A stretch of 64,000 nt of DNA from Muscardinus avellanarius. Lineage: Eukaryota; Chordata; Mammalia; Rodentia; Gliridae. Below, in pieces: positions 34,612 through 51,713 of the stretch. Positions within the stretch are counted from its first letter, which is position 1. Every line of letters starts with the position of its first letter. The position numbers were made by a program, and so were the translations under genes. Below the pieces are notes generated by a model. It ran no database searches. It was not told the DNA's origin and saw only the letters and a list, made by a program, of their open reading frames with translations. The stretch lies in NCBI GenBank assembly GCA_963383645.1, contig OY726571.1, positions 83,195,388-83,259,387 on the forward strand. Reading direction: 5' to 3'.

Positions 34612-34795
34612 AGGATTACAGGCGTGATGGCGAACACCTGTAGTCCTGGTACTTCAGAGGCGGAGGCAGGAGGATCACAGGTTCAGGGCCTCTGTGTGGT
34701 AATTTAGTGAGACCCTGTCTCAAAATAATAATTTAAAAAAAAGGTGGAGTGTAATTCAGAGGTAGAGCACCCTTGAGTTTAATCCCCAGTAGCAC

Positions 34796-34844
<49 letters not shown>
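34612..34844 (+). mobile_element. B1-dID SINE with (CA)n tail
   Basis: Diverged plus-strand copy (head aggcgtgatggcgaacacc) ending in CA dinucleotides at 34798-34844. Confidence 0.8.
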
Positions 34845-34846
<2 letters not shown>

Positions 34847-35066
34847 CAATCTGATTTCCAGGAGTGTTCTTGGGTTTTCATTATTCTGCAAAATTTCAGG
34901 ACCCTGGTAATCAGATTGGGGAAGTCTATTTAAACAAGATTGTATCAGTCGCCTATAGAGAGGTTGTCAATTAACACTACTCCTTTACTGGCCATGTTTT
35001 CACTAGAACATTCTCAACAAGAACACTTCCTGTTGGAGTTCTCCGAGGGCACGCACTCTCTAGACT

Positions 35067-35068
<2 letters not shown>

Positions 35069-35114
<46 letters not shown>

Positions 35115-35188
35115 CGCGCTGGGATCAAACCCAGGACCTTGTGTGTGCTAAGCAAGCGCTCTACCACTGAGCTATATCCACAGCCCTC
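35069..35188 (-). mobile_element. (GT)n(GC)n with antisense ID element
   Basis: GT/GC dinucleotides at 35069-35119 border an antisense ID body (gggatcaaacccaggacctt to gagctatatccacagccc, 35120-35188). Confidence 0.85.
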
Positions 35189-36986
35189 CAGCCTGGATTC
35201 TGTCATCGCCACCCACAATGCTTTTAGGGCTAGGGTGATGACGCCCAAACAGACTGTATGGCTGGCCTCACGTCTAAAGCAGAATGACATGTGGCTGTAG
35301 GGCATCTGTGCCCCTTGGCATCATCTGCTCAACTGCAGTGCAAAACTGCTCCCTTTCAGAGGCAAAGAAAAATAAATACGGGAGAGCACGTGGGGAGGAA
35401 AAGCAAATGTCTCTCTCCAAAGCTCTTCTGAGGCCTATTGAAGGGAAGGGGGAGAAGTAGCTGGCTGCGTTTCCTCTGGTTATTATCGGCTCCGCGCTGT
35501 ACACAACAGCACTGCTTTGTGACAGCGCGGTGGGTTTGGGAATTTATCCTGGAGAGGAGAACAGGAACACACAGCCCTCAGATGAGTCACCTTGGGCAGG
35601 GCAGGCATTATTTGAACATCTGCGTGTGTGTTTCTCTGATTATATACTCTTAGACATTGGGGCGGGCGCCGTGGGGAGGGAGACCTGGATCCAGGAGCAG
35701 GCAGAACCGGAAGAGCACTTGCTGCCCGTGGTCCTCGGTGCCCGCGCCCGCCCTAGGAAATACCACCGTTTACCCATTCACTGTGTGTACACTCAACATC
35801 TAGAGTGTATCCAGTGCCCTCTTTCTCACAATGTAACACAAAGAGCTTTCCTCTTTTTCAGATATGGTAATGCAGGCTCAGAGAGGTGAGGTGACTCATT
35901 AAAGGTCAGTTAGAAGGCCTCAGAGCGGCTCCCTCCATGGGGTGACCAAGTGCTATAAGGGCAAGCAATCTAAGGGCTCCTGCTAGGGGGGTCCCTGTCC
36001 CTAGTATCCCTCCTTCCAGGTGGTCCCATCCTCTGCTCCTATTGAACTTAAATTTCCACTGTGAATGAGTCAACAAAGGGCACAGGCAATTACCCCCAGA
36101 AGAATCTTTGTGAACCTGGAATCAGAGACCTGACCTGGAGCGGGGCCATTTCTGGGGAGGTGCTAGAAGGCCCCGGCTGATGGTGGAGAGCTAAGGTGTG
36201 GAACTGGAGGCAGAAATGGGGAGAAGGTGGAGGCCAAGCCCTGGGGTCCTGGGAAGAGCCTCGGTGTGACAGGCCATCCATGAGGCAGGGGCCCAGCAGC
36301 CTGTGGAGGGAGAGAGGCAGAGGAGAGGTCCAGCACAGCCATGGCCACCTGGACAGGAGGACCAGGCCTGTCTACATGCGGGGGGACCCTGGAGGCTTGG
36401 CTTCCTAAAGCAGGGCTGATGAAAATATACGGAAGGCCAAGAGACTGCTCATGGATGACCATGACTGCTTTGTAGTCCCACCTTTGATACAGACCGACTT
36501 TAAATATGGCAAGTTGGATTCATATTTATAATGACCGCATCACCCTGGGCTTTATGGAAGCATTTTTGCTCCATAAACCCCCTTGCATAGAGAGCTTCTC
36601 ATTTCCTGTTCACAATGCTGGCTCTGGGGCACCTATAATTATTATCATTTTTATATTTGGAGAAACTGACTCCAGAGAGGAAAAGGTGGAGGCCCCTGTT
36701 CACCTGCTCATGGGTAATGATAATCTTGGAGACTAATTAAGGTTGGGGCTGACCTCATCCTGCACAAAGCTTTGAAACTCATCTGGGCCATTGCCAGGTG
36801 AGTGGAAAGAAGACAGATTCCTTCACTTACTAGCTTTGTGGCCAGCCAGGTCTTTCAGCCTCACTTTCTAACCTGTGAAATTAGGGTGGTAATAATGTGT
36901 ATCCCAGAACAGCTGTGGTCAATAGAAACGTGATGTGAGGGGTGATCAGGAGCCATGTCTGCAACTTTAAATTTCTCTAGTTTTCA
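35189..36986. other. About 1.8 kb with MIR fragments only
   Basis: MIR-like pieces at about 35850-35930, 36630-36720 (gagaaactgactccagagag) and 36815-36900 (actagctttgtggccagcc). Otherwise no recognised repeat. This is one of the least repeat-filled stretches upstream of TUBB2A and could hold distal regulatory DNA, but no specific element can be named. Confidence 0.45.
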
Positions 36987-37152
36987 GCCAGGCGTGGTGG
37001 GGCACACTTGTAAACCCCCCCCCCCCCCCGCAGGTTTGAAGCCAGCCTCTCTGGCTTAAGAGACCCTGTTTCCAAATAAAAATATAAAAATAGGTCTGGG
37101 AGTGTTGTCCGGAGGTAGAAGGGCTTCCAGGAACCCCAGTACCACCACTAAA

Positions 37153-37182
<30 letters not shown>
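36987..37182 (+). mobile_element. S2 SINE with poly-C replacement and CAAT tail
   Basis: Flanked by tctagttttca at 36976-36986 and 37183-37193. The middle of the B1 arm is replaced by a run of C (about 37014-37029). The tail is a (CAAT)n repeat. Confidence 0.85.
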
Positions 37183-37184
<2 letters not shown>

Positions 37185-37193
37185 TAGTTTTCA

Positions 37194-37849
37194 CAAGTTA
37201 AAAGATGTGAAATGGATGGCCAAAAGTTTTCATTCTGCACAATAAATCCAAACACCATCATTTTGATTTGTAATCACTATTTAAAAATTTATAGCCATCT
37301 CAATTCAGACGCCTTACCTTCAGGTGCTAGTGGCTACCGAACTGGGCGGTGCAGTCTGTAAGGTTTAGGTGACTTCATCTCACATCTGTAAGGTATGTAA
37401 GACGCAAGACGACACGGGCTGACACATCAATGTGGCTCTTATAAACCTCCTCTCGTCCCTTTGACTCTCCCTTAAACACACACATGCATACACACGCAGG
37501 ATTTTCACGTGTAAGAGGCCTTTACAAGGACCCAAGAGCCTAGAGCAGACGCGTGACAAGCCCTACACGTTTCCTAGCCCCTCCCCGACCGACCATCGTA
37601 TCGTCCTTACTTGTAGAGATGAAAAGCCGCCCACTCTGCCATCCTTTCTATTCTTGACATCTGCCCATCACCTCCCCCCGGAGCCCCTCTCCCTCCCTAC
37701 ACTGCTCCCTTCGGGGAATTTATATTAACCACCAATTCCCACCCAGAGCAAGGGGCAGAGAGTCCAGGACCCAGGATGCAGAAGCCCAAGGCAAGCAGCT
37801 GGAGAAAATAACCCCAAAGAAACAGGTCTTCAGTTCTGGGCTCCCAAGT
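37194..37849. other. Unassigned sequence upstream of CpG island
   Basis: No recognised repeat. Leads into the CpG-rich TUBB2A promoter. Confidence 0.4.
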
Positions 37850-38215
37850 CCAAAAGGGAACTCCAGGTCTGTTCCCCGCCCAGCCGAGGCGAGACAGTGG
37901 GCGGGGCAGCTCTTCCCAGAGATTCCGGGACCCAGGTCTCCAGCCCAGGTCCAGAGTGGGCGGGGTGCTGCGGTGCTGCAGTAAGGCTGAAGGACCCAGA
38001 CAGGGGTGCGAGGCGCCCCTGGGTGGGGAAGCTACGGCCGGCGGCTGGGCCCGAGGCCAGGGCACCGCCCTTGTCCACCGGACGCCAGCGCTGGGCACCC
38101 TCCCCGCCCCGGCGGCGGGAGCACCGAGCCGGAGCGCCCCCGCACCTCGCACCGCGCCCCAGCTCCCCCTCGCGGTGCCGCAGTCTCCGCCGCGCCGCCG
38201 CCGCCCCGCCCACCA

Positions 38216-38223
38216 TGACGTCA
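38216..38223 (+). promoter_or_regulatory. TUBB2A: Consensus CRE (TGACGTCA)
   Basis: Perfect palindromic CREB/ATF site, 33 bases upstream of the TATA box. Position and completeness suggest a functional promoter-proximal element; binding is inferred. Confidence 0.7.
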
Positions 38224-38248
38224 CCGCGGGCTGGGCGGGGGCCCGGCA

Positions 38249-38256
38249 TATAAAAG
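38249..38256 (+). promoter_or_regulatory. TUBB2A: TATA box (TATAAAAG)
   Basis: Consensus TATA element 115 bases upstream of the ATG. Transcription would start near 38280, giving a 5' UTR of about 85 bases. Confidence 0.8.
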
Positions 38257-38363
38257 CCGCTGCCCCGGGACCGCCGCAGGTCTCTGCGCTGCTCTGCCCT
38301 TCGGTCCACGCCGCGCGTACCGCTCCGAGGGCCAGCGCCTCCACCCGCTTCGCAGCCGGCACC

Positions 38364-42010
<3,647 letters not shown>

Positions 42011-42182
42011 GAACTTCTCCAGTGAATCGTGCATCCTTAGTGACCTTCTGTTGTCCTCCAGCATGGTCTTTCTATTTGTATACTATGGTGCTCAGTTTTG
42101 CCTCCGTCAGAAATTCACTGTTGATGTAATAATGTGGATCTCCTCTAAAGATGACAGTATTGTCTGTTAAGATATCTATACT

Positions 42183-42188
42183 AATAAA
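42183..42188 (+). terminator. TUBB2A: TUBB2A polyadenylation signal (AATAAA)
   Basis: Canonical hexamer 173 bases after the stop codon, followed by a T/G-containing region. It predicts a short 3' UTR ending near 42205. Confidence 0.8.
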
Positions 42189-42324
42189 AAAGCATGTATT
42201 AAAACCTGTGGCCCTTATTGTCCCTGCAGATAATTTTTATACTCTCTCAGTATTTTTGAGATATAAGGTTTCAAAGTTTTATCTTAATGGCCATGTAGGA
42301 CTCCTGACGCAGTGTTGCTTGTGT

Positions 42325-42723
42325 TTTTGTTCTGGGGATTGAACCTGGGCATTTTACCTCCTAGATATACTCCTGGTCCTTCTTATTTTATTTATTTATT
42401 ATTATTATTATTATTTTTTTGGTGGTACTGGGGTTCCTGGAAGCCCTTCTACCTCTGGGCTACACTCCCAGACCTATTTTTACATTTTTATTTGGAAACA
42501 GGGTCTCCTAAGCCAGTGTACGCGGCTGGCTTCAAACCTGCGGGATCCTCCTGTCTCTGCCGCCCAAGCGCGGGGATTACAAGCGTGCGCCACCACGCCC
42601 GGCGGTCCTTGTTATTTTAAAACAGGCTCTCACTAAATAGTTGAATCTGGCCTCAAACCTGCAATGCTCCTGTCTCAGCTTCCTAAGTACTGAGATTATA
42701 GGTGTGTGCCACCATGCCCGGCT
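42325..42723 (-). mobile_element. Nested antisense SINE pair between TUBB2A and BPHL
   Basis: Outer dID arm at 42330-42375 with an ATT-rich linker; inner near-consensus S2 copy at about 42419-42604; outer B1 arm at 42605-42723. The linker words ggtccttcttatttt and ggtccttgttatttt flank the inner copy as its TSD. Confidence 0.85.
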
Positions 42724-43064
42724 TGACTCAGTGCTTTTAATTAATAGTATTCCTACTGTTTTAGTAAAGAGATGAAAATAAATATTTTTTTTCATTTTTG
42801 CTGGCCCAAAGTAGTAAAATAAAGCTCATAATGTGACGAAGGAATAAAAAGCCGTTTGGGGATAAAACAAACCTTCCCTTTTTTGCTCTTGCTTCAGATT
42901 CACCATTAATCTGTAGAACTGAAGATTTTTTTCTGCTTCTTCTTCTTGAACAATGTGATAAATACAAAGAAAAATGTAGCTTTTTCTTTCACGCAAGAGG
43001 TATGCTAGCAATTCAAAATGCCTGAAAATAGCAGGCATGCACAGTACGGAATTTCCACTTACTG

Positions 43065-43070
43065 TTTATT
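43065..43070 (-). terminator. BPHL: BPHL polyadenylation signal (AATAAA)
   Basis: Reverse-complement hexamer about 300 bases beyond the BPHL stop; a second copy lies at 43093-43098. The BPHL 3' UTR therefore probably covers about 43050-43369, leaving roughly 0.85 kb to the TUBB2A cleavage site. Confidence 0.65.
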
Positions 43071-43369
43071 GGAAAATAAATTATTTCAGGAATTTATTGT
43101 TAAGACAATGATAGAAACTCAATGTTAAAAAAAAATTAGATTTCATCTTTGTAGCTATTAAGGCCAGAGGCTGCTCTCAACATGCCGTTATCTCGGTGAT
43201 TAGGCCCACATGGTAGGGAGGGTAGGAAGCCTGGAGAGGCTGGTGGACTGAGGTCTGAGGTAAGGGAGGGAGTTTCCCAGGCTTCTGGGCTTCATGGAAA
43301 CAGGCAAAAAACATGATCAAGTCCCACGCTAGGGAACCACCAGGACACAGAGGTTCTCGGGGGCGTTTT

Positions 43370-43457
43370 TCATTGTAGGAAGTCTTCTGCTAACTTGTTG
43401 AATTCATTTGCAAAACGTAAATGCAGGTTGTGTTTGCCTTCTGGCATCAGATGCAAC
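43370..43457 (-). CDS. BPHL: BPHL terminal coding exon
   Basis: Completes Arg263 and encodes residues 264-291 with TGA at 43372-43370. Contains the catalytic His in EGKHNLHLRF. The acceptor on the minus strand reads ccatccag. Confidence 0.9.
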
Positions 43458-45367
43458 CTGGATGGGGAAAAAAAAAAGCTTCTGATCATGGCATACCATA
43501 CATAAACGCCTTCCCCTCCCAAACATTTCATGAAACTCTAGAGTGAAATACGGCCACTCCTGACTGCTACTGGGGAGTTTATACAGTACCTGTATAAACG
43601 TTCAGGGAGGAATGTAAGGTAACTGTATAGATTTTCCCTAAGTATGGGTGCAAGGGCAAACCCCTCCAGATTCCCACCATCCTGAAGGCTGACTGTAGGG
43701 TGGTCGCTTAACAGTGACAGACACATTGTATTTGGAACTACATTGAGGAACAGACAGTTGGACTAGAAAACTAGCCAAGAAGGTGATTTGGTGGTTACTT
43801 AAAATATTTAATAATGCAGAAGGGCTGGGGATATAGTTTAGTGGTCGAGCACTTGCCAGCATGTGTGAGGCCCTGGGTTTGATCCCAGCATCACAAAATA
43901 CATAAAATTCATTTTAATCAAGTTGATTTTAAGAGAGAAGTTTGGAAAAATGATTTTTTAAAATGTCCAGAACCCACAGGGTTAGGGCAAGTGAGTTTCT
44001 GGGGCTCTTAGTAAAACAAAAATCACAATTCACAGCTACAACCAGCCTACCATTATAAAGTTCCAAATTAGCCTATCATTTCTGGAGTAATGACTGAGTA
44101 AGCCTGAACCCCGCTACCAGACAAAGGGCAGAGCTCCTTAAAAACGCCAGGACGGCAGGGTCTGTGCCAGCAGCCCTGTGCTGGTTGCTTCTGCAGCTGC
44201 CAGCGGGGCTCATCCGGGCGGCCACCCTCTGTCCTTGTAAGGCCTTTTCCTTCCAAAAGGATTTTGGTCAAGGGAGACTGGCTTGCAATTCCTTAAGACA
44301 ACATCCCCTGAGGTTTATATTTATTAGCTACCAAAATACAGAACTAGTAAAAATTTTAAAGCTTCTAGTATGCAAGCAGAAGCCTAAGCCATTTTGTTTG
44401 CTATGACAATCAGATATTTAAAAGACTATATCGGAGAAAAATTCTAGTAACCATATTGTCTACTTCTCTGATCTTTCACATTGAAAGGCTGAGAATTCTC
44501 AGAACCTCAGTGGGCACTGCCTTGTGGCGAAAGGAGCTATCCCTGGAAGATGTCAGCCCTCTGGTAACTCGTCCATGTGTCAGGGGTGTGGCTGGGAGCC
44601 CAAGATAATTGTCTGAAAGTAAGATATACTGTTGACATCTTTTGGGGGCCGTTGGAAGGTGTAACAGTAAGATATACTGTTGACATCTTTTGGAGGCCTT
44701 TGGAAGGTTAATAATGCTATTAATAAGGACAGCATTCTAAATTCAATTATAATGCTGCTCAGAGAAAGATGAGCTGCACCAATACTGCAGATAAGATCCC
44801 AGTTGCCCTACACAGGAAACAGGGCCTTCAGGGATGCTCAAGGCCTCCGTTTTCAGGAAACAGAAAAGAATCAGCTCCCAAGGATGTTGAAAGGTAACAG
44901 AAAGGCCTGCAGAGACTGAACTGCATCCCCTGACATGAGCTAAACTGGATTCTGAGCGAGAGAAGCCCTGACCTGCCAATCTTAAAGTTCTTCTCTGGAG
45001 ATAACTAATCTGGCTGTCAATGCTCTACCCCTTTTTCTCTACAATTTGCTTGTTCTTGTAAAGAAGGAAAGAGACACCAGCTGCGAATCCCCTCTTTTTA
45101 GCCATTCTGTACTATATGTGGTCTTTCTACTAAATCTCTAGATCTTGAGGAAATGAAAACTAGGTTCTCTTGATTAAAAAAAATATGGAAGCCGGGCGTG
45201 GTGGTGCACGCTTGTAATCCCTGCACTTGGGAGGTGAAGACAGGAGGATCGCGCAGGTTCGAAGCCAGCCATGGTGGCTTAGGAGACCCTGTTTCCAAAA
45301 ATAAAAAAGTATAAAATAGGTCTGGGAATATAGCCTGGAGGTAGAAGGGCTTCCAGGAATCCCAGTA

Positions 45368-45414
<47 letters not shown>

Positions 45415-48400
45415 AAAAAAAAAAAAAGGAAGAGCCAGGCATGGTGGTACATGCCTGAAATCCTAGTACTTGGGAAGCTGAAACGGGAAGACTGCAGGTT
45501 CAAAGCCAGCCTCAGCAACTTAGTGAGACCTTATTTCAAAATAAGAAATAAAATAGGGCTGGGGGTATAGCTCAGAGGTAGAATGCCCCTGGGTTTAATT
45601 GCCAGTACTACAATAAAACAAAACAAATATGCGCACCTCCTCTAGATGCCATACGAGTGAGTGGGTAGGTGGATGGACAGGTGAGTGGATAGGTAGGTGG
45701 ATGGAGAGAAGGACAGACAGAAAGGTGGACCATGAAGAAAGTTCTCCTCCTTGATGACTTTTGGGGGTTATCTGACATTCTTCCTTGTGGTCTGATATTG
45801 GGGGACTCACTGAACATGAAAGCTGTCATCTGTTCCTCCCACAGCAGACAGGTATAAATCCTGGCTGTCAAGGACATGTGGCAAGTCTGCTCCTCACCCA
45901 GACAACAAAAGGAGCTAGTCACATGCCCTACGGAAAGTGGTTTTCAAACAATCACATTCTCCAGGAAAATTAATAGCCCCCCACCCCAGCACATGGCTCA
46001 GTGGGAACGGTGGGGGCCTCAGTGGGCTGTGTAAGCAAGTTCCTCTTTGCCAGGGCAGGTTCTCACAGTTCTAGATCTTTGGGGAATTCGAATTTGTCTA
46101 ATCCAATGGGGGCAACTCCGGAGGCCACCTTCCTTGTGCTCAGTGCAGCCCTCTGGGTCAAGGTGGGCTCGGCGAGACACAGCCTCACCACGTCAACTTT
46201 CTCTCCCCCTCCACAGCTCTCAAGTTAAACTCAGAGAACTACAGATGGTGACCAAGTCATAAGAATGTGTTGCGGGCTCAGTGTGATAACACTCTCAATC
46301 GTTTGTGAGCCTATACAACTGCCCGAAAGAGCACGGACACTAGTTTCCATTGGGAAACACAGGAGCTGCTGGCTCTTTGCACCAGGATCTTCCGCTATGA
46401 AGTAGACAGCAACATGGCTCCAGGCCGGCCTTTCGCTGCCAGCCTCTCCTCCCAAGGCCGTGCAGACCTGGTCATCTGAAACAGCTACTTTTTATTCCGA
46501 AACAAAACCTTTCTATTTTTGCCTTGCTCCTTTGGAATGCTCTGAGAAAAAGACAATAGCGGGTGGCTGCGAGCTTCCTCCAGCTGGTAAAGCATGGCCA
46601 AGCTTTACCCAACCCGACATTTGAGGATGGGGCAAGGACATCCCACTGAGGAGTTCTTTTCTCAGATGCAATCCTGCTTCAGAATTAGAAAGAACTGAAA
46701 CTGCTGCCGAGGCTGCTTTTTTGTTGATGCTGCAGCTGGGAGTGGAACACTTCTGCTGGGTCTGCCGGTGGATGCTCTTGCACGGTGCATGGAGGACAAA
46801 GCCCTTCCAGGCCTGCGGGACCCTAAGCATCTACACTCAGCGAAAGCTTGCCTCTGGCAGCTGGAGGCGCTGTCAATGGGGTAAGCACACATGCAAAGAA
46901 AATAGTATCAATAAAAAGATTTCATACATACCTATCTTGTCCTACATCACAGCTTAGCCTAGCCTGCCTTAAATTTAGTGCGCACAGCTGGGCGTGGTGG
47001 CCCATGCTTAGTAATCCCCGTGCTTGGGAGGCTGAGACAGGAGGATCGCACAGGTTCAAAGCCAGCCTCAGGTACTTAGTGAGGCTCTCAGCAACTTAGT
47101 GAGACCCTGTTTCCAAACAAAATATAAAATAGGTCTGAGAGTGTAGCCTGGAGGTAGGAAGCCTATGGGTTCCATCCCCAGGACCACAAAAAAATATATT
47201 AAAAAAATTTTAGTGCGTACAACATTTACATAGTCTACAGTTGGGCAAAATCATCCAACATGAAACCTATTTTACAACAGAGTATTGAGTCTCTCGTGTA
47301 ACTTATTAAATACTGTATTGAAAGTAAAAATTGGGCCAAGCATGGTGACGCACGCTTGTAATCCCAGCATTCGGGAGGTAGAGACCAGAGGACCATGGTT
47401 TTTAGACAGCCTCAGCTACTTAGCAAGGCCCTTCGCAACTCAGTGAGACCCTGTTCCAAAACAATAAAAAGACCAAAAAATGGGGCTGGGCTTGTAGCTC
47501 GGAGGTACAATGCCCCTGGGTTCCACTCCCAGTACTGCAAAAAAAAAAAAAAAGTAAAAAACAAGAATATTTGTATAGGTATGTTTCAACATCATTGTAT
47601 AGTGGAAAAGTTGTAAGCTGAACCATGCATGGACCAGAGACTCTATATCTTTGTAATTATGGCAGCCCTGGCTAACAGACATCCCGATAGCCCATCACAT
47701 CCTCTTCTGAGCCAGCTCAGGTATTGGCCCACCCCGATCCGAGTCTGATTGGTGCCAGCCAGCTGGGCTGGCCTCGTGGGCGATGCCATGCCTGGTAACA
47801 GAAGGTGGCCACGCAGGAGCTAGCAGATCAGACAGGTGGGGGAGCAATGCCAGTGCTTTTCAGTCTAGGAAAGAGGCCAGGACACGCGGGGAGCCAGGGA
47901 CTGGGCCAGCTCAGGGGGATACGAAGGGCAGGGTCTGTTCCCACCACTGCTGCAAGCAGAGCAGCTCACACTGTGGGTTTGTATCTTGGGCGTTGGCAGA
48001 AGAGTTTGTCAGGGGGAGGAATTCAGGTGCCTGGAAACAAACCTTTAGAACCACTGAACTTGAATGACTCTTAAGGCTCTTTGCTTCCACGAGACTCCAG
48101 GGTTTCTCTCCCACAAAGAGAGAAAAGAGAAGGAGAAAGAGACAAATTAGCAAAAGCTGGAAGCAGGCCTCCTTTGGAGGAGGCAAAGGCAACTTGGTGT
48201 TTGCTTCACAGATGATATGGGTTCCTGGCCAAAAATCATTGACTGGACGGACTGTGCCTTTAAGTTTAATGACAGATGCCTCTAGCAAGCGAATGAAATA
48301 TCGAGTTCATCAGACGCTTGTTGTGTCAAGCTGCTTGCCTGTGGCCAGTTGGGCTGGTGCACAGAATCACAGCAGGATGTTGGTACTCAATGAATCCGTC

Positions 48401-49301
48401 AGCTCCCAAAGAACCAACCGTGTTCCTGGTAGGTTCATGACCAATGTGAAGGGCTCTTTTAGTGGAGGACGTAGACAGTACAGGCCAGTTTTAGACAATC
48501 ATTGCAATAACTAACTTTACCTTCAACTCATTCGTTTCAAAGACTATTGCTGTTAGAAAATGATCTTTCACAAAAACAGTCTACTGAAATAACATATGCC
48601 CAGCAAGGGTGTATTTTTCTCCCCTATTGACACATTCTGTTGCTAAGCGATGGGTCTGGAACAGAATTCCTAAACTAAACTTTTCGGCAGACTGACTTTT
48701 ATTGAACCTGGCTCCATAGGGAACATTTACTATGTGTCAGTGTGTAAATACCTGTCACCCCTGAAGCTGGAAGACAATTAACCAGGCACCCAGTGTATTA
48801 TTCCAAGCAGCTTACTGTCTTAGTAAAAGGACACTTACGAGAGGCAACTGTACCGTGGTGGAAAAGCACTGCATTAGGAGGAAAAGAATCTATGATTTGT
48901 TATTTACTAGCTATGTGACTTCAAAAGGCTGCTTAAAATATGGCTTAGCCTTGACTTCTCATCTGTATATGGATATTTTCTCCTAAGTTTGTCATGTAGT
49001 ATAATTAGAAATTGTATGCAAACTGTCTTTTAAAATACAAAATGCTATATAGAAATATCATATTGTATGCAATATATATGCATATATATGCAAATATATA
49101 TAATTAAAATAAAACACAAAGACTGAGATTGTATAGAAAACTTTTGAAATGATTAATAAGAAAATATACTAATTGAATTTTGTAACACAACCAAGTCTTA
49201 GTATTATAATTTCATAAAAGTCTTGTTTGAAAATGTTAGTGCCCACTAAATCAATTTGTAAACTTTTCTGCTAAACCTTTATGTCCACTCCAAATATAAT
49301 C

Positions 49302-49387
<86 letters not shown>

Positions 49388-51605
49388 CTGAAATTGAATC
49401 CAGGAGTGCTAGACCACCGAGCTACATCCCCAGCCCTTTTATTTTTCTTATTTTGAGACAGAGTCTAAGTTGCCAAGGCGGGCCTTGAACTTTCAATCCT
49501 CTTGTCTTAGCTTCCCAAAGTACTGGAATTGCAGGCATGCAACACTGTGCCTAGCTCCAAATATAATCTTAATCTAATCTGTATGTTCTAGACAAATACT
49601 CACTGCACATACTCATGTAATTTTTTCTTTTGATTTACGGTTGAATTGGTATAGGAAGAAATGCATGGAATAAAAAGATGCCTTCTTTTAATGCAAAGAA
49701 TGCTATATAGATACAGGAATTGTGAAGGTTTATAGTAATTATGGTAATCATATTATACTACAGAACAAGGAACAGTTTCCACATTAAAAACTCTCAGAGC
49801 TATCTACTGTTAAGATGCACTACTGAGTTGAGTGTGAAGAGGCAGTGGAACTGTTTTCATGACGGCTTTCTTGCTGGATGGCAGGGGCCTTGAGGACAGG
49901 GACCACCACTAACCATACTGAGCGGTGCTGGCCCTCAGCAAGCATCGGGGACAGGCACATGGGGGTGAAGGAGGGAGGGAGAAATTCTTAGGCTAATACG
50001 TCCATTTTCAAAAGAATTCATAGAACCCCAGAGATACCCTGAGTAATCCAGAGATATGTGAGATTAACACGTAGTCTCCAAAGAAACTGGGGCTCAGTTG
50101 GATGTTGATTTATTTAAAAACAAAAACCAAGCCGGGCGTGGTGGTGCACACTTTTAATCTCAGCATTTGGGAGGCAGAGACAGGAGGATCATGGTTCACA
50201 GCCAGCCTCAGCTACTTTGTGAAACCCTTTGCAACTCAGTGAGACCCTGTTTCAAAATAGAGAATAAAAAAGAGGGCTGGGGGTGTAGCTCAAAGGTTCC
50301 ATACCAAAAAAGAAAAAAACCAACCAACTAAACAAACAAACAAACAAACAAACAAAAAACCCCCCCAAAACCCCCAAACCAGGGGGTTTTGTAACACTTC
50401 ATTGCTATGTTGAGGATATTTACTAACCAACTGCATGTGAGGGAAACAATGGAATTATTCAACTCTGCACTTTCACCTTGGTAAAAGTGTCAGCAACATA
50501 AATTTCTAGTCTATGCCACATTGGATGGGAATGAAGAACAGAAGTCTGCTGGTGCTCTGGTGTTCAAGGGTCAAAAGGACAAGTGATATCTACCAGCCAT
50601 GTGTCAGGGGAGCCATCATCACGGCTCAGGATCGGTTATACTTCCTATTCTAAACAATAGCTAGTGCTCCTTTTGGTGCATACACATAAAAGGCTGAAAT
50701 AACAGGGAAAGTTTAAACATACTTTAAGTAGGAAAAAAGCAGCATTCAGAGTTGAATATAGAAGATGATTATAGCCACGTAAAATGCTATAATAGCCATT
50801 TCAATGGGCGGCAAGCAATGGCAGTTGGTTTTCTTCTTTTAATTTTATAATTCAAAAAACTGGATAGGTAGGGCTTTTATAATGATAAAAACTAAACTAA
50901 AAAGTTCCAAATTCTAGGAAAATTATTTCAATTACCAATGATGGGTATAAATCAAAGCTGTCACCATGTTATAGAACTTAGTACCTCGTAACACAGTGGC
51001 CCTTCTCAATTAATAAGAGATATTTATCAGGGAAGTCTTCCTGTTGTGATCACCATTTTCCCACAGACCAGGGCTCTTGTCCTTCTTGTCTCTGCGGCAT
51101 CCTGGTATTGGGGACGGAAGCCAGGGGCATAGCAGTATTACTTACTGCTAAGCGGGGTATGGGAAGTGCACCCTAAAACTCCAACTTCTGCTTCTTTTCC
51201 TTCCTGTGGCTTCTCTCATTTACTCTGAGCCTTAGGCAGGAGGTGCTGACAGGGTTACTGCACTCACCGTGACCCTTTCACGTGCTTATGTATGAAGTCG
51301 GCATGAAAACGCGGGACCAGAGGATCCTTCTCCCCATGCACAATCAGGGTGGGACACTGAACCAGGGGCAGCAAGTGCCGACAGATGTTCCCTGAAAGAC
51401 AGCGAGCACAAGGAATCTCTCTTAGTGTGCCCATTCTGCAAGGTGAGAAATAGGACAGAAGTGAGGCAGGAGGATTGAGGGTTTGAGGCCAGCCTCAGCA
51501 ACCTAGTGAGAGCTTGTTTCAAAATAAAAAATAAAATAGGACTGGGGGTGTAGCTCAGAGGTAGAATGCCCCTAGGTTCAATCCCCAGTCTCTCCTGATT
51601 CTCTG

Positions 51606-51658
<53 letters not shown>

Positions 51659-51661
51659 CAC

Positions 51662-51713
<52 letters not shown>

